Shown here: piece by piece, positions 16,466 through 25,084 of the stretch
Layout of the letters: every line of letters starts with the position of its first letter
How positions within the stretch are numbered: the first letter of the stretch is position 1
NCBI RefSeq assembly: GCF_036017035.1
Contig: NZ_JAYXHS010000002.1
Location: 62,001 to 126,000, forward strand
Source of the DNA: Viridibacterium silvisoli
GTDB lineage: Bacteria; Pseudomonadota; Gammaproteobacteria; Burkholderiales; Rhodocyclaceae
Direction of reading: 5' to 3'
DNA length: 64,000 nucleotides
Made by a program: the position numbers and the translations under genes
The notes under the pieces: generated by a model
What the model was told of the DNA's origin: nothing
The model's input: the letters and a program-made list of their open reading frames with translations, nothing else
The model's database searches: none

Positions 16466-17694
16466 AAATGCCTTCCCTCATCGGCTCGATGTGGCCAGCC
16501 GCTCCCGGGCGCGCGGATTTTTCCATGCCAGGGCGGCATGGCCGACTCGGTGGTGCCGTTCAGCAGCAGCGCGAACTCGATCCGCTCTTCATCTGGTCCG
16601 CCATCGCACTCCTGATCTTCGGTCTGGTGATGGTCTACTCCTCGTCGATCGCCTATGCCGAAGGCAGCCGCGTCTCCGGGCACAATGCGACCTTCTTCCT
16701 GTTGCGCCACGCCGTGTTCCTGACGGTAGGGGTGGTCGCCGGCATCATGGCCGTGCAGGTGCCCCTGAGCGCTTGGCAGCGTGCTGCGCCCTACCTGTTT
16801 CTTGCCGGAGTGGTGTTGTTGATTGCGGTCCTGATTCCGCATGTCGGGCGTGAGGTGAATGGATCGCGGCGTTGGTTGCCTTTGGGGCCGATCAATCTGC
16901 AACCCTCGGAACTCATGAAGCTGTTCGCCGTGCTCTACGCGGCGGACTACACGGTGCGCAAATTGCCCGTGATGGGCAGCTTCAAGCAGGCCTTCCTGCC
17001 GATGCTGGGCGTCATTGTTTTCACCGGCTTCCTGTTGTTGCGCGAGCCGGACTTCGGCGCCTTCGTGGTGATTTGCACGATTGCCTTCGGCATCCTGTTC
17101 CTGGGTGGGCTGAACGCACGCATCTTCGCGCTGCTGTTCATCATGGCGCTGGTCGGCTTCGTCCTGCTGATCTGGTTGTCGCCGTATCGCCGCGAGCGCT
17201 TGTTCAACTTCGTCGATCCGTGGCGCGATGCCTATGGCAGCGGCTACCAGCTTTCGCACGCGCTGATTGCCTTCGGGCGAGGGGAGTGGTTTGGCGTCGG
17301 GCTCGGTGCCAGCGTCGAGAAACTTTTCTACCTGCCCGAAGCGCACACCGACTTCCTGCTGGCGGTGATCGCCGAAGAGCTCGGCTTTGCTGGCGTGCTT
17401 ACCGTGGTCGTGCTGTTCGGCATTCTCGTTCAGCGTGCATTCGCCATCGGCCGCCGTGCCCTGTTGCTGGAGCGCTACTACGGCGGCCTCGTCGCGCAAG
17501 GCATCGGATTGTGGCTGGGCTTCCAGGGCTTCATCAATATGGGCGTGAACATGGGGCTGTTGCCTACCAAGGGGCTGACCCTGCCGCTGATGAGCTTTGG
17601 TGGATCGGGCATTGTCGCCAACTGCATCGCCCTGGCGGTTCTGCTGCGCATCGACTGGGAGAACCGCCACGTCATGAGAGGAGTGGGCGGGTGA
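16462..17694 (+). CDS. ftsW: Septal peptidoglycan glycosyltransferase FtsW
   Basis: 410 residues from the ATG that overlaps the murD stop; the longer frame from 16423 lies inside murD. SEDS-family polymerase partnered with FtsI. About ten membrane segments; conserved VMVYSSS, HVGREVNGSRRWL, LQPSELMKL, REPDFGAFVV, YQLSHALIAFGRGEWFGVGLG, PEAHTDFLLAVIAEELG and LPLMSFGGSGIV. The soluble N-terminus of about 45 residues is slightly long. Confidence 0.96.
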   Translation: MKMPSLIGSMWPAAPGRADFSMPGRHGRLGGAVQQQRELDPLFIWSAIALLIFGLVMVYSSSIAYAEGSRVSGHNATFFLLRHAVFLTVGVVAGIMAVQVPLSAWQRAAPYLFLAGVVLLIAVLIPHVGREVNGSRRWLPLGPINLQPSELMKLFAVLYAADYTVRKLPVMGSFKQAFLPMLGVIVFTGFLLLREPDFGAFVVICTIAFGILFLGGLNARIFALLFIMALVGFVLLIWLSPYRRERLFNFVDPWRDAYGSGYQLSHALIAFGRGEWFGVGLGASVEKLFYLPEAHTDFLLAVIAEELGFAGVLTVVVLFGILVQRAFAIGRRALLLERYYGGLVAQGIGLWLGFQGFINMGVNMGLLPTKGLTLPLMSFGGSGIVANCIALAVLLRIDWENRHVMRGVGG

Positions 17695-18779
17695 TGCCAA
17701 CGCTCATGGTCATGGCAGGCGGCACGGGCGGGCACATCTACCCCGGTATTGCCGTGGCAGAGGCGATGCGTGAGCGCGGTTGGAAGATCGTCTGGCTCGG
17801 CAATCCGGATGGCATGGAGGCGCGCCTCGTGCCACAACAAGGCTACGAGATGGCCTGGCTGAATTTCAGCGCGCTGCGCGGCAAGGGGTTGATGCGCAAG
17901 CTGCTGCTGCCGGTGAACCTGCTGCGCGGCTTCTGGCAGGCACTGCGTGCGATTCGCAAGACGCGTCCGGACGTCGTGCTTGGCATGGGAGGCTACGTCA
18001 CATTCCCCGGCGGCATGATGGCGTCCCTGCTGGCACGGCCCCTGGTTGTGCATGAGCAGAACTCAGTCGCGGGCTTGTCGAACAAGGTGCTCGCCGGCGT
18101 AGCGACGCGCGTACTCAGTGGCTTTCCGGAGGTCATGAAGTCCGCGGAGTGGGTCGGCAATCCGGTGCGTGCCGATATCGAAGCCATCGCGCCGCCCGAG
18201 GAGCGTTTCCCGGGGCGCACAGGCCCTCTGCGCGTGCTTGTGGTCGGGGGCTCGCTCGGCGCGCAGGCGCTCAACGAAGCGGTGCCCAAGGCGCTGGCCT
18301 TGTTGGCGCCCGAACAGCGCCCAATCGTCGTGCATCAGTCAGGCGCCAAGCAACTGGATGCCTTGCGCGCAGCCTATGAGGCGGCCGGTGTGGAGGGTGA
18401 GCTATTGCCCTTCATCGAAAACATGGCGCAGCGCTACGCCGAGGCCGATCTGGTGATTTGCCGCTCAGGCGCATTGACGGTTGCCGAACTGGCCGCGGCG
18501 GGTGCCGCAAGCATCCTCGTGCCGTTCCCCCATGCGGTAGATGACCACCAGACCGGTAACGCGCGCTTCCTGTCCGAGCGCGGTGCGGCTGACCTCGTGC
18601 CCCAGCCCAGCCTGACGCCCGCCTTGCTGGCGGACAAGCTCGGTGCGCTGGATCGTGAGCGCCTGTTGTTCATGGCCCTGGCCGCCCGCAAATGCGCGCG
18701 TCGCAAAGTGGCTTCGGCGGTGGCCGATGTCTGCGAACGACTCGTCGCCGCGCGTAAAAGCGCCGCCCCGAAGCCATGA
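17694..18779 (+). CDS. murG: Lipid II synthase (UDP-GlcNAc transferase) MurG
   Basis: 361 residues. Peripheral membrane GT-B enzyme that adds GlcNAc to lipid I. N-terminal MAGGTGGHIYPGIAVAEAM, GMGGYVTFPGG, VVHEQNSVAGLSNK, and the C-terminal VVGGSLGAQALNE, CRSGALTVAELAAAG and PFPHAVDDHQTGNA are typical. GTG at 17691 and ATG at 17694 are both possible after an AGAGGAG site; the ATG (TGATG overlap with ftsW) is preferred. The frame continues upstream through ftsW without stops, which is not coding. Confidence 0.96.
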   Translation: MPTLMVMAGGTGGHIYPGIAVAEAMRERGWKIVWLGNPDGMEARLVPQQGYEMAWLNFSALRGKGLMRKLLLPVNLLRGFWQALRAIRKTRPDVVLGMGGYVTFPGGMMASLLARPLVVHEQNSVAGLSNKVLAGVATRVLSGFPEVMKSAEWVGNPVRADIEAIAPPEERFPGRTGPLRVLVVGGSLGAQALNEAVPKALALLAPEQRPIVVHQSGAKQLDALRAAYEAAGVEGELLPFIENMAQRYAEADLVICRSGALTVAELAAAGAASILVPFPHAVDDHQTGNARFLSERGAADLVPQPSLTPALLADKLGALDRERLLFMALAARKCARRKVASAVADVCERLVAARKSAAPKP

Positions 18780-19036
18780 TGCAGCCATCGCTCCCCGCCG
18801 ACCCGCATGCCACTGTCACCATTCGCCTGGCAGGCGCGCTGTTGATGGCGGAGAGCCTTGTGGCATGCAAGTCAAGAGGTGTGCGGCGCGCGCATTTCTG
18901 CAACACTCCGCGGTTGCCCACGCGCGCGACCAGCCTTGCTGTTCGCCATGGCCGGGATTTCTCCTCAAGTATTCAAGGCTTCCCGCACCGTCAGGTGCCG
19001 GGCCTGTCGCATTCAGTGAAGTCAGCAAAGGTATGA
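18776..19036 (+). CDS. 86-residue ORF between murG and murC, unproven
   Basis: The only candidate in the 253-base murG-murC gap. Both ends are coupled in the style of the cluster: the ATG overlaps the murG stop (ATGA) and the TGA overlaps the murC ATG (ATGA). Third positions are about 69 percent G/C. Against it, there is no Shine-Dalgarno at its start, the sequence is Ser/Arg/His-rich without domain or membrane pattern, and the murC frame is also open across the same interval. No family recognised. Confidence 0.35.
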   Translation: MMQPSLPADPHATVTIRLAGALLMAESLVACKSRGVRRAHFCNTPRLPTRATSLAVRHGRDFSSSIQGFPHRQVPGLSHSVKSAKV

Positions 19037-20427
19037 AACACAAGGTCAAGAACATTCACTTCGTCGGTGTCGGCGGCTCGGGTATGAGCGGCATCGCCGA
19101 AGTGCTGTGCAATCTCGGATTCTCGGTCAGCGGTTCCGATCTGGCCGAGAGCGCAACGACACGTCGCCTGCAAGCCCAGGGCGTGAAGGTGATGATCGGC
19201 CACGCAGCCGACAATTTGCAGCAGGCCGATGCCATCGTGACCTCCACCGCGGTACGCAGCGACAATCCGGAAGTGCTGGCCGCGCGTGCGCGTCAGATTC
19301 CCGTTGTGCCGCGTGCGCAGATGCTAGCCGAGCTCATGCGTCTCAAGCAGGGCGTGGCCATCGCCGGTACGCACGGCAAGACGACCACCACCAGCTTGGT
19401 GACCAGCATCCTGGCCGAGGGCGGACTGGATCCGACCTATGTGATCGGTGGGCGCCTCAATTCGGCCGGCGCCAACGCAAAACTGGGTAGCGGCGATTTC
19501 ATCGTCGCCGAGGCGGACGAATCCGATGCCTCTTTCCTGTTGCTGACGCCGGTCATCTCCGTCATCACGAATATCGATGCGGATCACATGGAGACCTACG
19601 GCCACGACTTCTCGCGCCTCCGTCAGGCCTTCGTCGAATTCCTGCAACGCCTGCCTTTTTACGGGGTTGCCGTGCTGTGTGTGGACGATCCGCACGTGCG
19701 CGAAATCATTCCCTTCGTCTCGAAGCAGATCGTGCGTTACGGCACTGACGAGTCGGCACATGTACGCGCGGAGAACATCCGTGCAGTGGGTGCCCAGATG
19801 CACTTCGATTGCGTGCGCCGCAATGGTGTCGTGACACGCATGCCGGTGGTGCTCAATTCGCCAGGCATGCACAACGTGCTCAACGCATTGGCGGCAATAG
19901 CTGTCGCGACGGAACTGGGCGTCAGCGATGCTGCGATCCAGAAGGGCCTTGCTGAATTCCATGGCGTGGGGCGTCGCTTCCAGCGCTATGGTGAAGTGCC
20001 GCTCCCAAGTGGCGGCAGTTTCACGCTGGTCGATGACTATGGCCATCATCCGGTCGAGATGGCGGCCACGCTGGCAGCTGCGCGCGGCGCATTTCCGGGG
20101 CGCCGCCTGGTGCTGGCCTTCCAGCCGCATCGCTACACGCGCACGCGTGACTGCTTCGAAGATTTCGTCAGCGTGCTTGGCACGGCAGACGCGTTGCTGC
20201 TCGCCGAGGTTTACGCGGCCGGCGAAGCGCCGCTGGTTGCGGCTGACGGGCGCAGCCTGGCCCGCGCTTTGCGTGTGGCCGGCAAGATCGAGCCCTTGTT
20301 CGTCGAAGACATTGCAGACATGCCCGCGCGCGTTTTCGAGAACGCGCGCGATGGCGACGTGGTGCTGACCATGGGTGCCGGCTCCATAGGTGCCGTGCCC
20401 GGCAAGATCACCGCACAAACCGAATGA
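19033..20427 (+). CDS. murC: UDP-MurNAc:L-alanine ligase
   Basis: 464 residues from the ATG giving MKHKVKNIHFVGVGGSGMSG, the normal MurC N-terminus; the open frame back to 18643 overlaps murG and is not used. Adds the first amino acid to UDP-MurNAc. P-loop AIAGTHGKTTTTSLV, VAEADESDASFL, NIDADHMETYG, GVGRRFQ and DDYGHHPVEMAATL are present. Starts directly at the end of the preceding 86-codon ORF. Confidence 0.97.
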   Translation: MKHKVKNIHFVGVGGSGMSGIAEVLCNLGFSVSGSDLAESATTRRLQAQGVKVMIGHAADNLQQADAIVTSTAVRSDNPEVLAARARQIPVVPRAQMLAELMRLKQGVAIAGTHGKTTTTSLVTSILAEGGLDPTYVIGGRLNSAGANAKLGSGDFIVAEADESDASFLLLTPVISVITNIDADHMETYGHDFSRLRQAFVEFLQRLPFYGVAVLCVDDPHVREIIPFVSKQIVRYGTDESAHVRAENIRAVGAQMHFDCVRRNGVVTRMPVVLNSPGMHNVLNALAAIAVATELGVSDAAIQKGLAEFHGVGRRFQRYGEVPLPSGGSFTLVDDYGHHPVEMAATLAAARGAFPGRRLVLAFQPHRYTRTRDCFEDFVSVLGTADALLLAEVYAAGEAPLVAADGRSLARALRVAGKIEPLFVEDIADMPARVFENARDGDVVLTMGAGSIGAVPGKITAQTE

Positions 20428-20446
20428 TCGAGAAGAGAGTTGTAAC

Positions 20447-21370
20447 GTGAGCGAAGCAAACAGGAAATTGGGCAAGGTCGCAGTATTGATGGGCGGAAAA
20501 TCCGCAGAGCGGGAGATTTCGCTGATTTCGGGCAAGGCCGTGCTCGCGGCCCTGCAAAGCAAGGGCGTGGACGCGCATGCCTTCGACCCCGCGGTGCTGC
20601 CGATCTGGGAAATCCGCAAGGAAGGGTTTGACCGCGCCTTCATCGCCCTGCATGGCCGCTTTGGCGAAGACGGTACGGTGCAGGGCGCGCTCGAAACGCT
20701 CGGTGTGCCTTACACGGGCAGTGGTGTCATGGCCTCGGCACTTTCGATGGACAAGTGGCGCACCAAGCTGGTGTGGCTGGCGGCCGGTGTGCCGACGCCG
20801 AAGTACCGCATCCTGACGCCGCAGACGGACCTTGCTGGCGTGATCGCCGAGCTGGGCTTGCCGCTGATCGTCAAGCCAGCGCGCGAGGGTTCCTCGATCG
20901 GCGTGACCAAGGTGCGTACGCCTGCCGACATGGCTGCCGCATTTGCGTTGGCGCATCAGCTGGATCCCATCGTCATTGCTGAAGAGTTTGTTGCCGGTCA
21001 GGAGCTCACCGCCGCTGTGCTGGGCGAACAGGCATTGCCGCTGGTGCGGATCGAGGCGCCGGAAGAGGGCTACGACTACAACAACAAGTACTTCACTGAC
21101 GAGGTGCGTTACCACTGTCCGGCCGGGATCCGCCCGGACGTGGCCGAGGCCATCCAGCAATCGGCCTTGCGCGCATTCCAGGTGCTGGGTTGCAAGGGTT
21201 GGGGTCGGGCTGACGTGATCCTGCGTGCTGATGGCAGCTACGCCTTCCTCGAGATGAATACGGCGCCGGGCATGACCAGCCATTCGTTGGTGCCGATGGC
21301 GGCACGTGCGACGGGCATGAGTTTCGAGGACCTGTGTGTGGACATCCTCGCGAGGGCGTCTTTTGGCTAA
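20447..21370 (+). CDS. ddl: D-alanine--D-alanine ligase
   Basis: 307 residues, DdlB type. ATP-grasp enzyme supplying D-Ala-D-Ala to MurF. The GTG at 20447 gives the expected start just before KVAVLMGGKSAEREISLISG; the frame from 20390 overlaps murC. Further motifs: FIALHGRFGEDGTVQGAL, LPLIVKPAREGSSIGV, EEFVAGQELT, and FLEMNTAPGMTSHSLVPMAA. It lies between murC and ftsQ as in most proteobacterial dcw clusters. Confidence 0.96.
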   Translation: MSEANRKLGKVAVLMGGKSAEREISLISGKAVLAALQSKGVDAHAFDPAVLPIWEIRKEGFDRAFIALHGRFGEDGTVQGALETLGVPYTGSGVMASALSMDKWRTKLVWLAAGVPTPKYRILTPQTDLAGVIAELGLPLIVKPAREGSSIGVTKVRTPADMAAAFALAHQLDPIVIAEEFVAGQELTAAVLGEQALPLVRIEAPEEGYDYNNKYFTDEVRYHCPAGIRPDVAEAIQQSALRAFQVLGCKGWGRADVILRADGSYAFLEMNTAPGMTSHSLVPMAARATGMSFEDLCVDILARASFG

Positions 21371-22259
21371 GGGCGTTCCCGCCTTCCAGGGCGCGCCGGC
21401 CGGTGAAAAACCTGCCGGGCGTGCGGCTGGGAAAAACGCTGCGCAACAAGGCGTGGGCGGGTTCTGGCACAGCCCGGAATGGATGAACCTCGTGTCCGAC
21501 GTACTGTTGCTGGTGGCTTCAGTGGCGATCGGTTATGCCGTCGTCAAGAGCGTGGTAAACCTGTCGTTGTTCGAGTTGCGCCAGGTCGTCGTGACCACGC
21601 CGCTGGGGCAGGTTACGGGGGCGCAACTGGAGTACGCGGCCGTGTCGTCGATGCGCGGCAACTTCTTTACTGTCGATCTCGAGAAGGCGCGCGAGTCTTT
21701 CGAAAAGCTTCCCTGGGTGCGTCGTGCCCAGGTGCGTCGCCGCTGGCCGGCGACCGTCGAGGTGAGCCTCGAGGAGCAGGCGGCGGTGGCTTACTGGAAG
21801 ATGCTCGACACGGGCGACATGCGCCTCGTCAATACGCATGGCGAAGTATTTGATGCTGCCAGCAACGCGGTCATGCCGGTCTATACAGGGCCGAGCGAAC
21901 GCGCCGGCGACATGCTGGAAGCGCAGCATCGTTGGGATGAAATGCTGCAACCGATAGGACGCCATATCGTCAGCATGAACCTGTCACCACGCAGCGCCTG
22001 GCAACTGCATCTCGATGATGGGCTGGTGCTGGAGATGGGCAGGGACCAGACCAAGGCACCGGTCGACGACCGCCTGCGGAAGTTCGTGGCGGCTTATCCT
22101 GCGGCCCAGGAAAAACTGCAGCGCCGCTGGGCGGTCGCAGATCTGCGTTACCCCGCAGGCTTTGCTGTACGCATGACAAATGAAAAAGCCTCACAAGACA
22201 AACCCAACAAAGCCGGAAAGACGGCCGAAGTGACGCCAATGAGCAAAGGTAAACAATGA
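21363..22259 (+). CDS. ftsQ: Cell division protein FtsQ
   Basis: 298 residues from a TTG that overlaps the ddl stop and has GAGGG 6 bases upstream; a GTG at 21336 in the same frame is the alternative. Bitopic divisome protein: basic cytoplasmic tail of about 40 residues, one membrane segment (DVLLLVASVAIGYAVVKSVV), a POTRA domain (FELRQVVVTTPLGQVT) and the beta domain with LPWVRRAQVRRRWPATVEVSL. Its stop overlaps the ftsA ATG. Identity is firm, the start is not. Confidence 0.92.
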   Translation: MAKGVPAFQGAPAGEKPAGRAAGKNAAQQGVGGFWHSPEWMNLVSDVLLLVASVAIGYAVVKSVVNLSLFELRQVVVTTPLGQVTGAQLEYAAVSSMRGNFFTVDLEKARESFEKLPWVRRAQVRRRWPATVEVSLEEQAAVAYWKMLDTGDMRLVNTHGEVFDAASNAVMPVYTGPSERAGDMLEAQHRWDEMLQPIGRHIVSMNLSPRSAWQLHLDDGLVLEMGRDQTKAPVDDRLRKFVAAYPAAQEKLQRRWAVADLRYPAGFAVRMTNEKASQDKPNKAGKTAEVTPMSKGKQ

Positions 22260-23485
22260 GCAGGGATAGCAAGAACCTCATCGTCGGACTCGATATCGGC
22301 ACCTCCAAGATCACCGCCATGGTGGCCGAGCTGCGTCCCGATGGCCGTATCGAAGTTGTCGGTGTCGCTACACAGCCTTCCAGCGGCCTGAAAAAAGGCG
22401 TGGTGGTGAACATCGAAGCGACGGTTGATGCCATTTCGCGCGCCGTGCAGGAAGTCGAGCTGATGGCCGACTGCAAGATCCAGCACGTCTACACCGGCAT
22501 TGCTGGCAGCCACATCCGCAGCTTCAACTCCAACGGGATGGTGGCGATCAAGGACAAGGAAGTCTCGCCACTGGACGTCGAGCGCGTCATCGACGTAGCG
22601 CGTGCCATGCCGATTCCGGCCGACCAGCAGATCCTGCACATCCTGACGCAGGAATTCATCATCGACGGCCAGGACGGCGTGCGCGAGCCGATCGGCATGA
22701 GCGGCGTGAAGCTCGAGGTGAAGGTGCACATCATCACCGGCGCTGTCTCTGCAGCGCAGAATCTGATCAAGTGCGTGCGCCGCTGCGGGCTGGAGGTTTC
22801 CGACCTCGTGCTGCAGCCGCTGGCATCGAGTTTCGCGACCTTGTCCGAAGACGAGAAGGAGCTGGGCGTCTGTCTGGTCGACATCGGCGGCGGCACTACC
22901 GACCTGGCGATTTTTACGCAGGGCGCTATCCGCCACACGGCAGTGATTCCAATTGCCGGCGATCAGGTCACCAACGATATCGCCATGGCCTTGCGCACGC
23001 CGACTGCCGAAGCCGAGGAGATCAAGCTGAGCCAGGGTATCGCGCTGCAAGGGCTGGTCGATCCGGCCGACACGATTGAAGTGCCCAGCGTCGGTGATCG
23101 GCCGCCACGCAGGCTGTCGCGCTCGTCGCTGGCTGACGTGATCGAGCCGCGCGTGACCGAGCTGTTCGAGCTCGTCCAGGGCGAACTGCGGCGCAGTGGC
23201 TACGAAGAGCTGCTGTCGTCGGGCCTGGTGCTGACAGGCGGCTCGGCAACGCTGGCCGGCATCAGCGAACTGGGTGAAGAGGTCTTCCATCTGCCCGTGC
23301 GCATCGGCGCTCCGCAGTACCAGGGCAGTCTTGCCGACGTCATCTGCCAACCGCAATACGCCAATGTGATGGGGCTCGTGCTGGAAGGCGCAGCGCAACG
23401 TCGACGTGGCATGCAGGCGCGTGACGGTCAGAATTTCAAGCAGGTTTTCCAGCGCATGAAATCGTGGTTCGAGAAAAATCTTTGA
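22256..23485 (+). CDS. ftsA: Cell division protein FtsA
   Basis: 409 residues. Actin-fold ATPase that tethers FtsZ to the membrane. LIVGLDIGTSKITAMVAE (phosphate 1), LVDIGGGTTDLAIF (phosphate 2), GLVLTGGSATLAGI (adenosine) and a C-terminal amphipathic helix (VFQRMKSWFEKNL) for membrane binding are all present. ATGA overlap with ftsQ. Confidence 0.97.
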   Translation: MSRDSKNLIVGLDIGTSKITAMVAELRPDGRIEVVGVATQPSSGLKKGVVVNIEATVDAISRAVQEVELMADCKIQHVYTGIAGSHIRSFNSNGMVAIKDKEVSPLDVERVIDVARAMPIPADQQILHILTQEFIIDGQDGVREPIGMSGVKLEVKVHIITGAVSAAQNLIKCVRRCGLEVSDLVLQPLASSFATLSEDEKELGVCLVDIGGGTTDLAIFTQGAIRHTAVIPIAGDQVTNDIAMALRTPTAEAEEIKLSQGIALQGLVDPADTIEVPSVGDRPPRRLSRSSLADVIEPRVTELFELVQGELRRSGYEELLSSGLVLTGGSATLAGISELGEEVFHLPVRIGAPQYQGSLADVICQPQYANVMGLVLEGAAQRRRGMQARDGQNFKQVFQRMKSWFEKNL

Positions 23486-23564
23486 AATGTCATGCACTTG
23501 CAAACAAAGCGCAGTGAGTGTGCTGAGGGTGTTTGGAGTGACACAAGGAAACATCAATAAAAGC

Positions 23565-23593
23565 TTGTGTCTTGTAGGGCTATTTAGTAGTAA
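23565..23593 (+). promoter_or_regulatory. Possible ftsZ promoter in the ftsA-ftsZ gap
   Basis: TTGTGT (23565-23570), 17-bp spacer, TAGTAA (23588-23593) in an AT-richer 199-base gap. The match is modest, but extra promoters ahead of ftsZ are common. Nothing else stands out in the gap except the ftsZ Shine-Dalgarno AAAGGAG. Confidence 0.3.
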
Positions 23594-23684
23594 ACTTCGC
23601 GCCACATACCATATCTAGGCGTTCCGGTAGACAGCCGCCGGGCTCCGATGAACTGTCAGGCGCATCAACAAAAGGAGTGCACGC

Positions 23685-24827
23685 ATGATCGAGATCGTTG
23701 AGAAGGAAACCAGCGGTACCGTCATCAAGGTCGTTGGTGTCGGTGGTGCAGGTGGCAATGCCGTCGATCACATGATCCGCGAAGGTGTCCAGGGCGTTGA
23801 GTTCGTTTGCGCCAACACCGATGCACAGGCACTCAAACGTTCTCTGGCAGCGACCAAGATCCAGCTTGGCGGTACGGGCCTTGGCGCAGGCGCAAAGCCT
23901 GAGGCCGGCCGCGCAGCCGCTCTCGAGAATCGTGAACGCATCGTCGAAGCCCTCGACGGCGCGCACATGGTGTTCATCACCGCCGGCATGGGCGGCGGCA
24001 CCGGTACTGGCGCAGCGCCAGTCATCGCTGAGGTGGCTCGCGAGCTCGGTATCCTGACTGTTGCTGTCGTCACCAAGCCTTTCGATTTCGAAAACCGCAT
24101 CCGCGTCGCGGACAGCGGCGTTGAAGAGCTGTCGCGCCACGTCGATTCGCTGATCGTTGTGCTCAACGACAAGCTGATGGAAGTGTATGGCGAGGAAGCC
24201 AGCTTCGTGGATTGCTTCCGCAATGCTGACGAAGTGCTGCGCAAGGCTGTGGGCGGCATCGCCGAAATCATCAATGTGCCGGGCCTCGTTAACGTCGACT
24301 TCCAGGATGTACGCACGTTGATGGCCGAGATGGGCCGCGCGATGATGGGCTCTGCTGAAGCTGCGGGCATGGACCGCGCCCGTATTGCCGCTGAGCAGGC
24401 TGCGAACAGCCCGCTGCTGGAAGGTGTCGAACTCGAAGGCGCACGCGGCGTGCTGATCAATATCACTGCCAGCCGCTCGTTGAAGATGGCCGAGGTGCGC
24501 GAGGCTGTCCAGACCGTGCGTGCCTTTGCGATGGAAGACGCCAGCGTGTTCTACGGCACTGTGTTCGAAGAAAGCATGGAAGACCGCATCCGCGTCACCG
24601 TACTGGCGACTGGTTTGGGATCGCGTCGTGCGGCTGTCCGTCAGCAGCCGGTCATGCAGGTCATCAATCGCACGGGTACCGACAATATGGGTACTGAAGT
24701 GAACTACGGTGATCTGGATCTGCCTGCCGTGATTCGTCGCCCCGAGCGTCGTACCGTCGAGGCGATGAGCGCCAACGGCTTCGGTACTTACGACATCCCG
24801 GCTTTCCTCCGCAAACAGGCTGACTAA
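23685..24827 (+). CDS. ftsZ: Cell division GTPase FtsZ
   Basis: 380 residues. Tubulin homologue that forms the Z-ring. N-terminal IKVVGVGGAGGNAVDHMI, tubulin signature GGGTGTG at 103-109, T7-loop region NVDFQDVRTLM, then a short linker and the conserved C-terminal peptide DIPAFLRKQAD that binds FtsA. Strong AAGGAG Shine-Dalgarno. Last gene of the dcw cluster. Confidence 0.98.
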   Translation: MIEIVEKETSGTVIKVVGVGGAGGNAVDHMIREGVQGVEFVCANTDAQALKRSLAATKIQLGGTGLGAGAKPEAGRAAALENRERIVEALDGAHMVFITAGMGGGTGTGAAPVIAEVARELGILTVAVVTKPFDFENRIRVADSGVEELSRHVDSLIVVLNDKLMEVYGEEASFVDCFRNADEVLRKAVGGIAEIINVPGLVNVDFQDVRTLMAEMGRAMMGSAEAAGMDRARIAAEQAANSPLLEGVELEGARGVLINITASRSLKMAEVREAVQTVRAFAMEDASVFYGTVFEESMEDRIRVTVLATGLGSRRAAVRQQPVMQVINRTGTDNMGTEVNYGDLDLPAVIRRPERRTVEAMSANGFGTYDIPAFLRKQAD

Positions 24828-24875
24828 GCCAACAGCCAATCAAGCCATAGCCGCGAAATGATTCGCGCAATCAAG

Positions 24876-24915
24876 AGGCCGCCGGGAACAGGGTTCTTTG
24901 CGGCCTTTTGCTTTT
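24876..24915 (+). terminator. Intrinsic terminator after ftsZ
   Basis: AGGCCGC (24876-24882) pairs with GCGGCCT (24900-24906), with an inner GAAC/GTTC stem, followed by TTTGCTTTT. It closes the dcw transcript about 50 bases after the ftsZ stop. Confidence 0.85.
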
Positions 24916-24929
24916 CAGGAGTCATCGTA

Positions 24930-24959
24930 ATGGCAGGTTTTCAGGATCAAGATCGGTGA
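24930..24959 (+). other. 9-codon ORF with strong ribosome site ahead of lpxC
   Basis: AGGAG (24917-24921) sits 8 bases before an ATG that opens a peptide MAGFQDQDR ending in TGA. It lies right behind the ftsZ terminator and 125 bases before lpxC. It could be a leader peptide or a chance match; no regulatory structure follows that I can see. Confidence 0.25.
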
Positions 24960-25026
24960 GTGTTTTCAGGTCATCCTGGCAACATACTGTTACGTTGAAC
25001 GGGATAATCAGCCGGAGCGTGGCGTG

Positions 25027-25032
25027 TATACT
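25027..25032 (+). promoter_or_regulatory. Possible -10 element for lpxC
   Basis: TATACT preceded directly by TG, 52 bases before the lpxC ATG and downstream of the ftsZ terminator, so lpxC needs its own promoter here. No good -35 is visible at 16-18 bp. Confidence 0.3.
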
Positions 25033-25084
25033 TGGTGCAGCACACAATGATTCCGTGCGTCTTCCGAAGACCCTGGGCAACTCC

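Noticed and set aside
16872..17693. Upstream extension of the murG frame
   Set aside because: Overlaps almost all of ftsW; MurG starts at MAGGTGG-proximal ATG 17694.
18643..19032. Upstream extension of the murC frame
   Set aside because: Overlaps the end of murG and would add 130 residues before the normal MurC N-terminus.
22148..23605. 485-codon open frame on the minus strand
   Set aside because: Antisense to ftsA, same shadow pattern.
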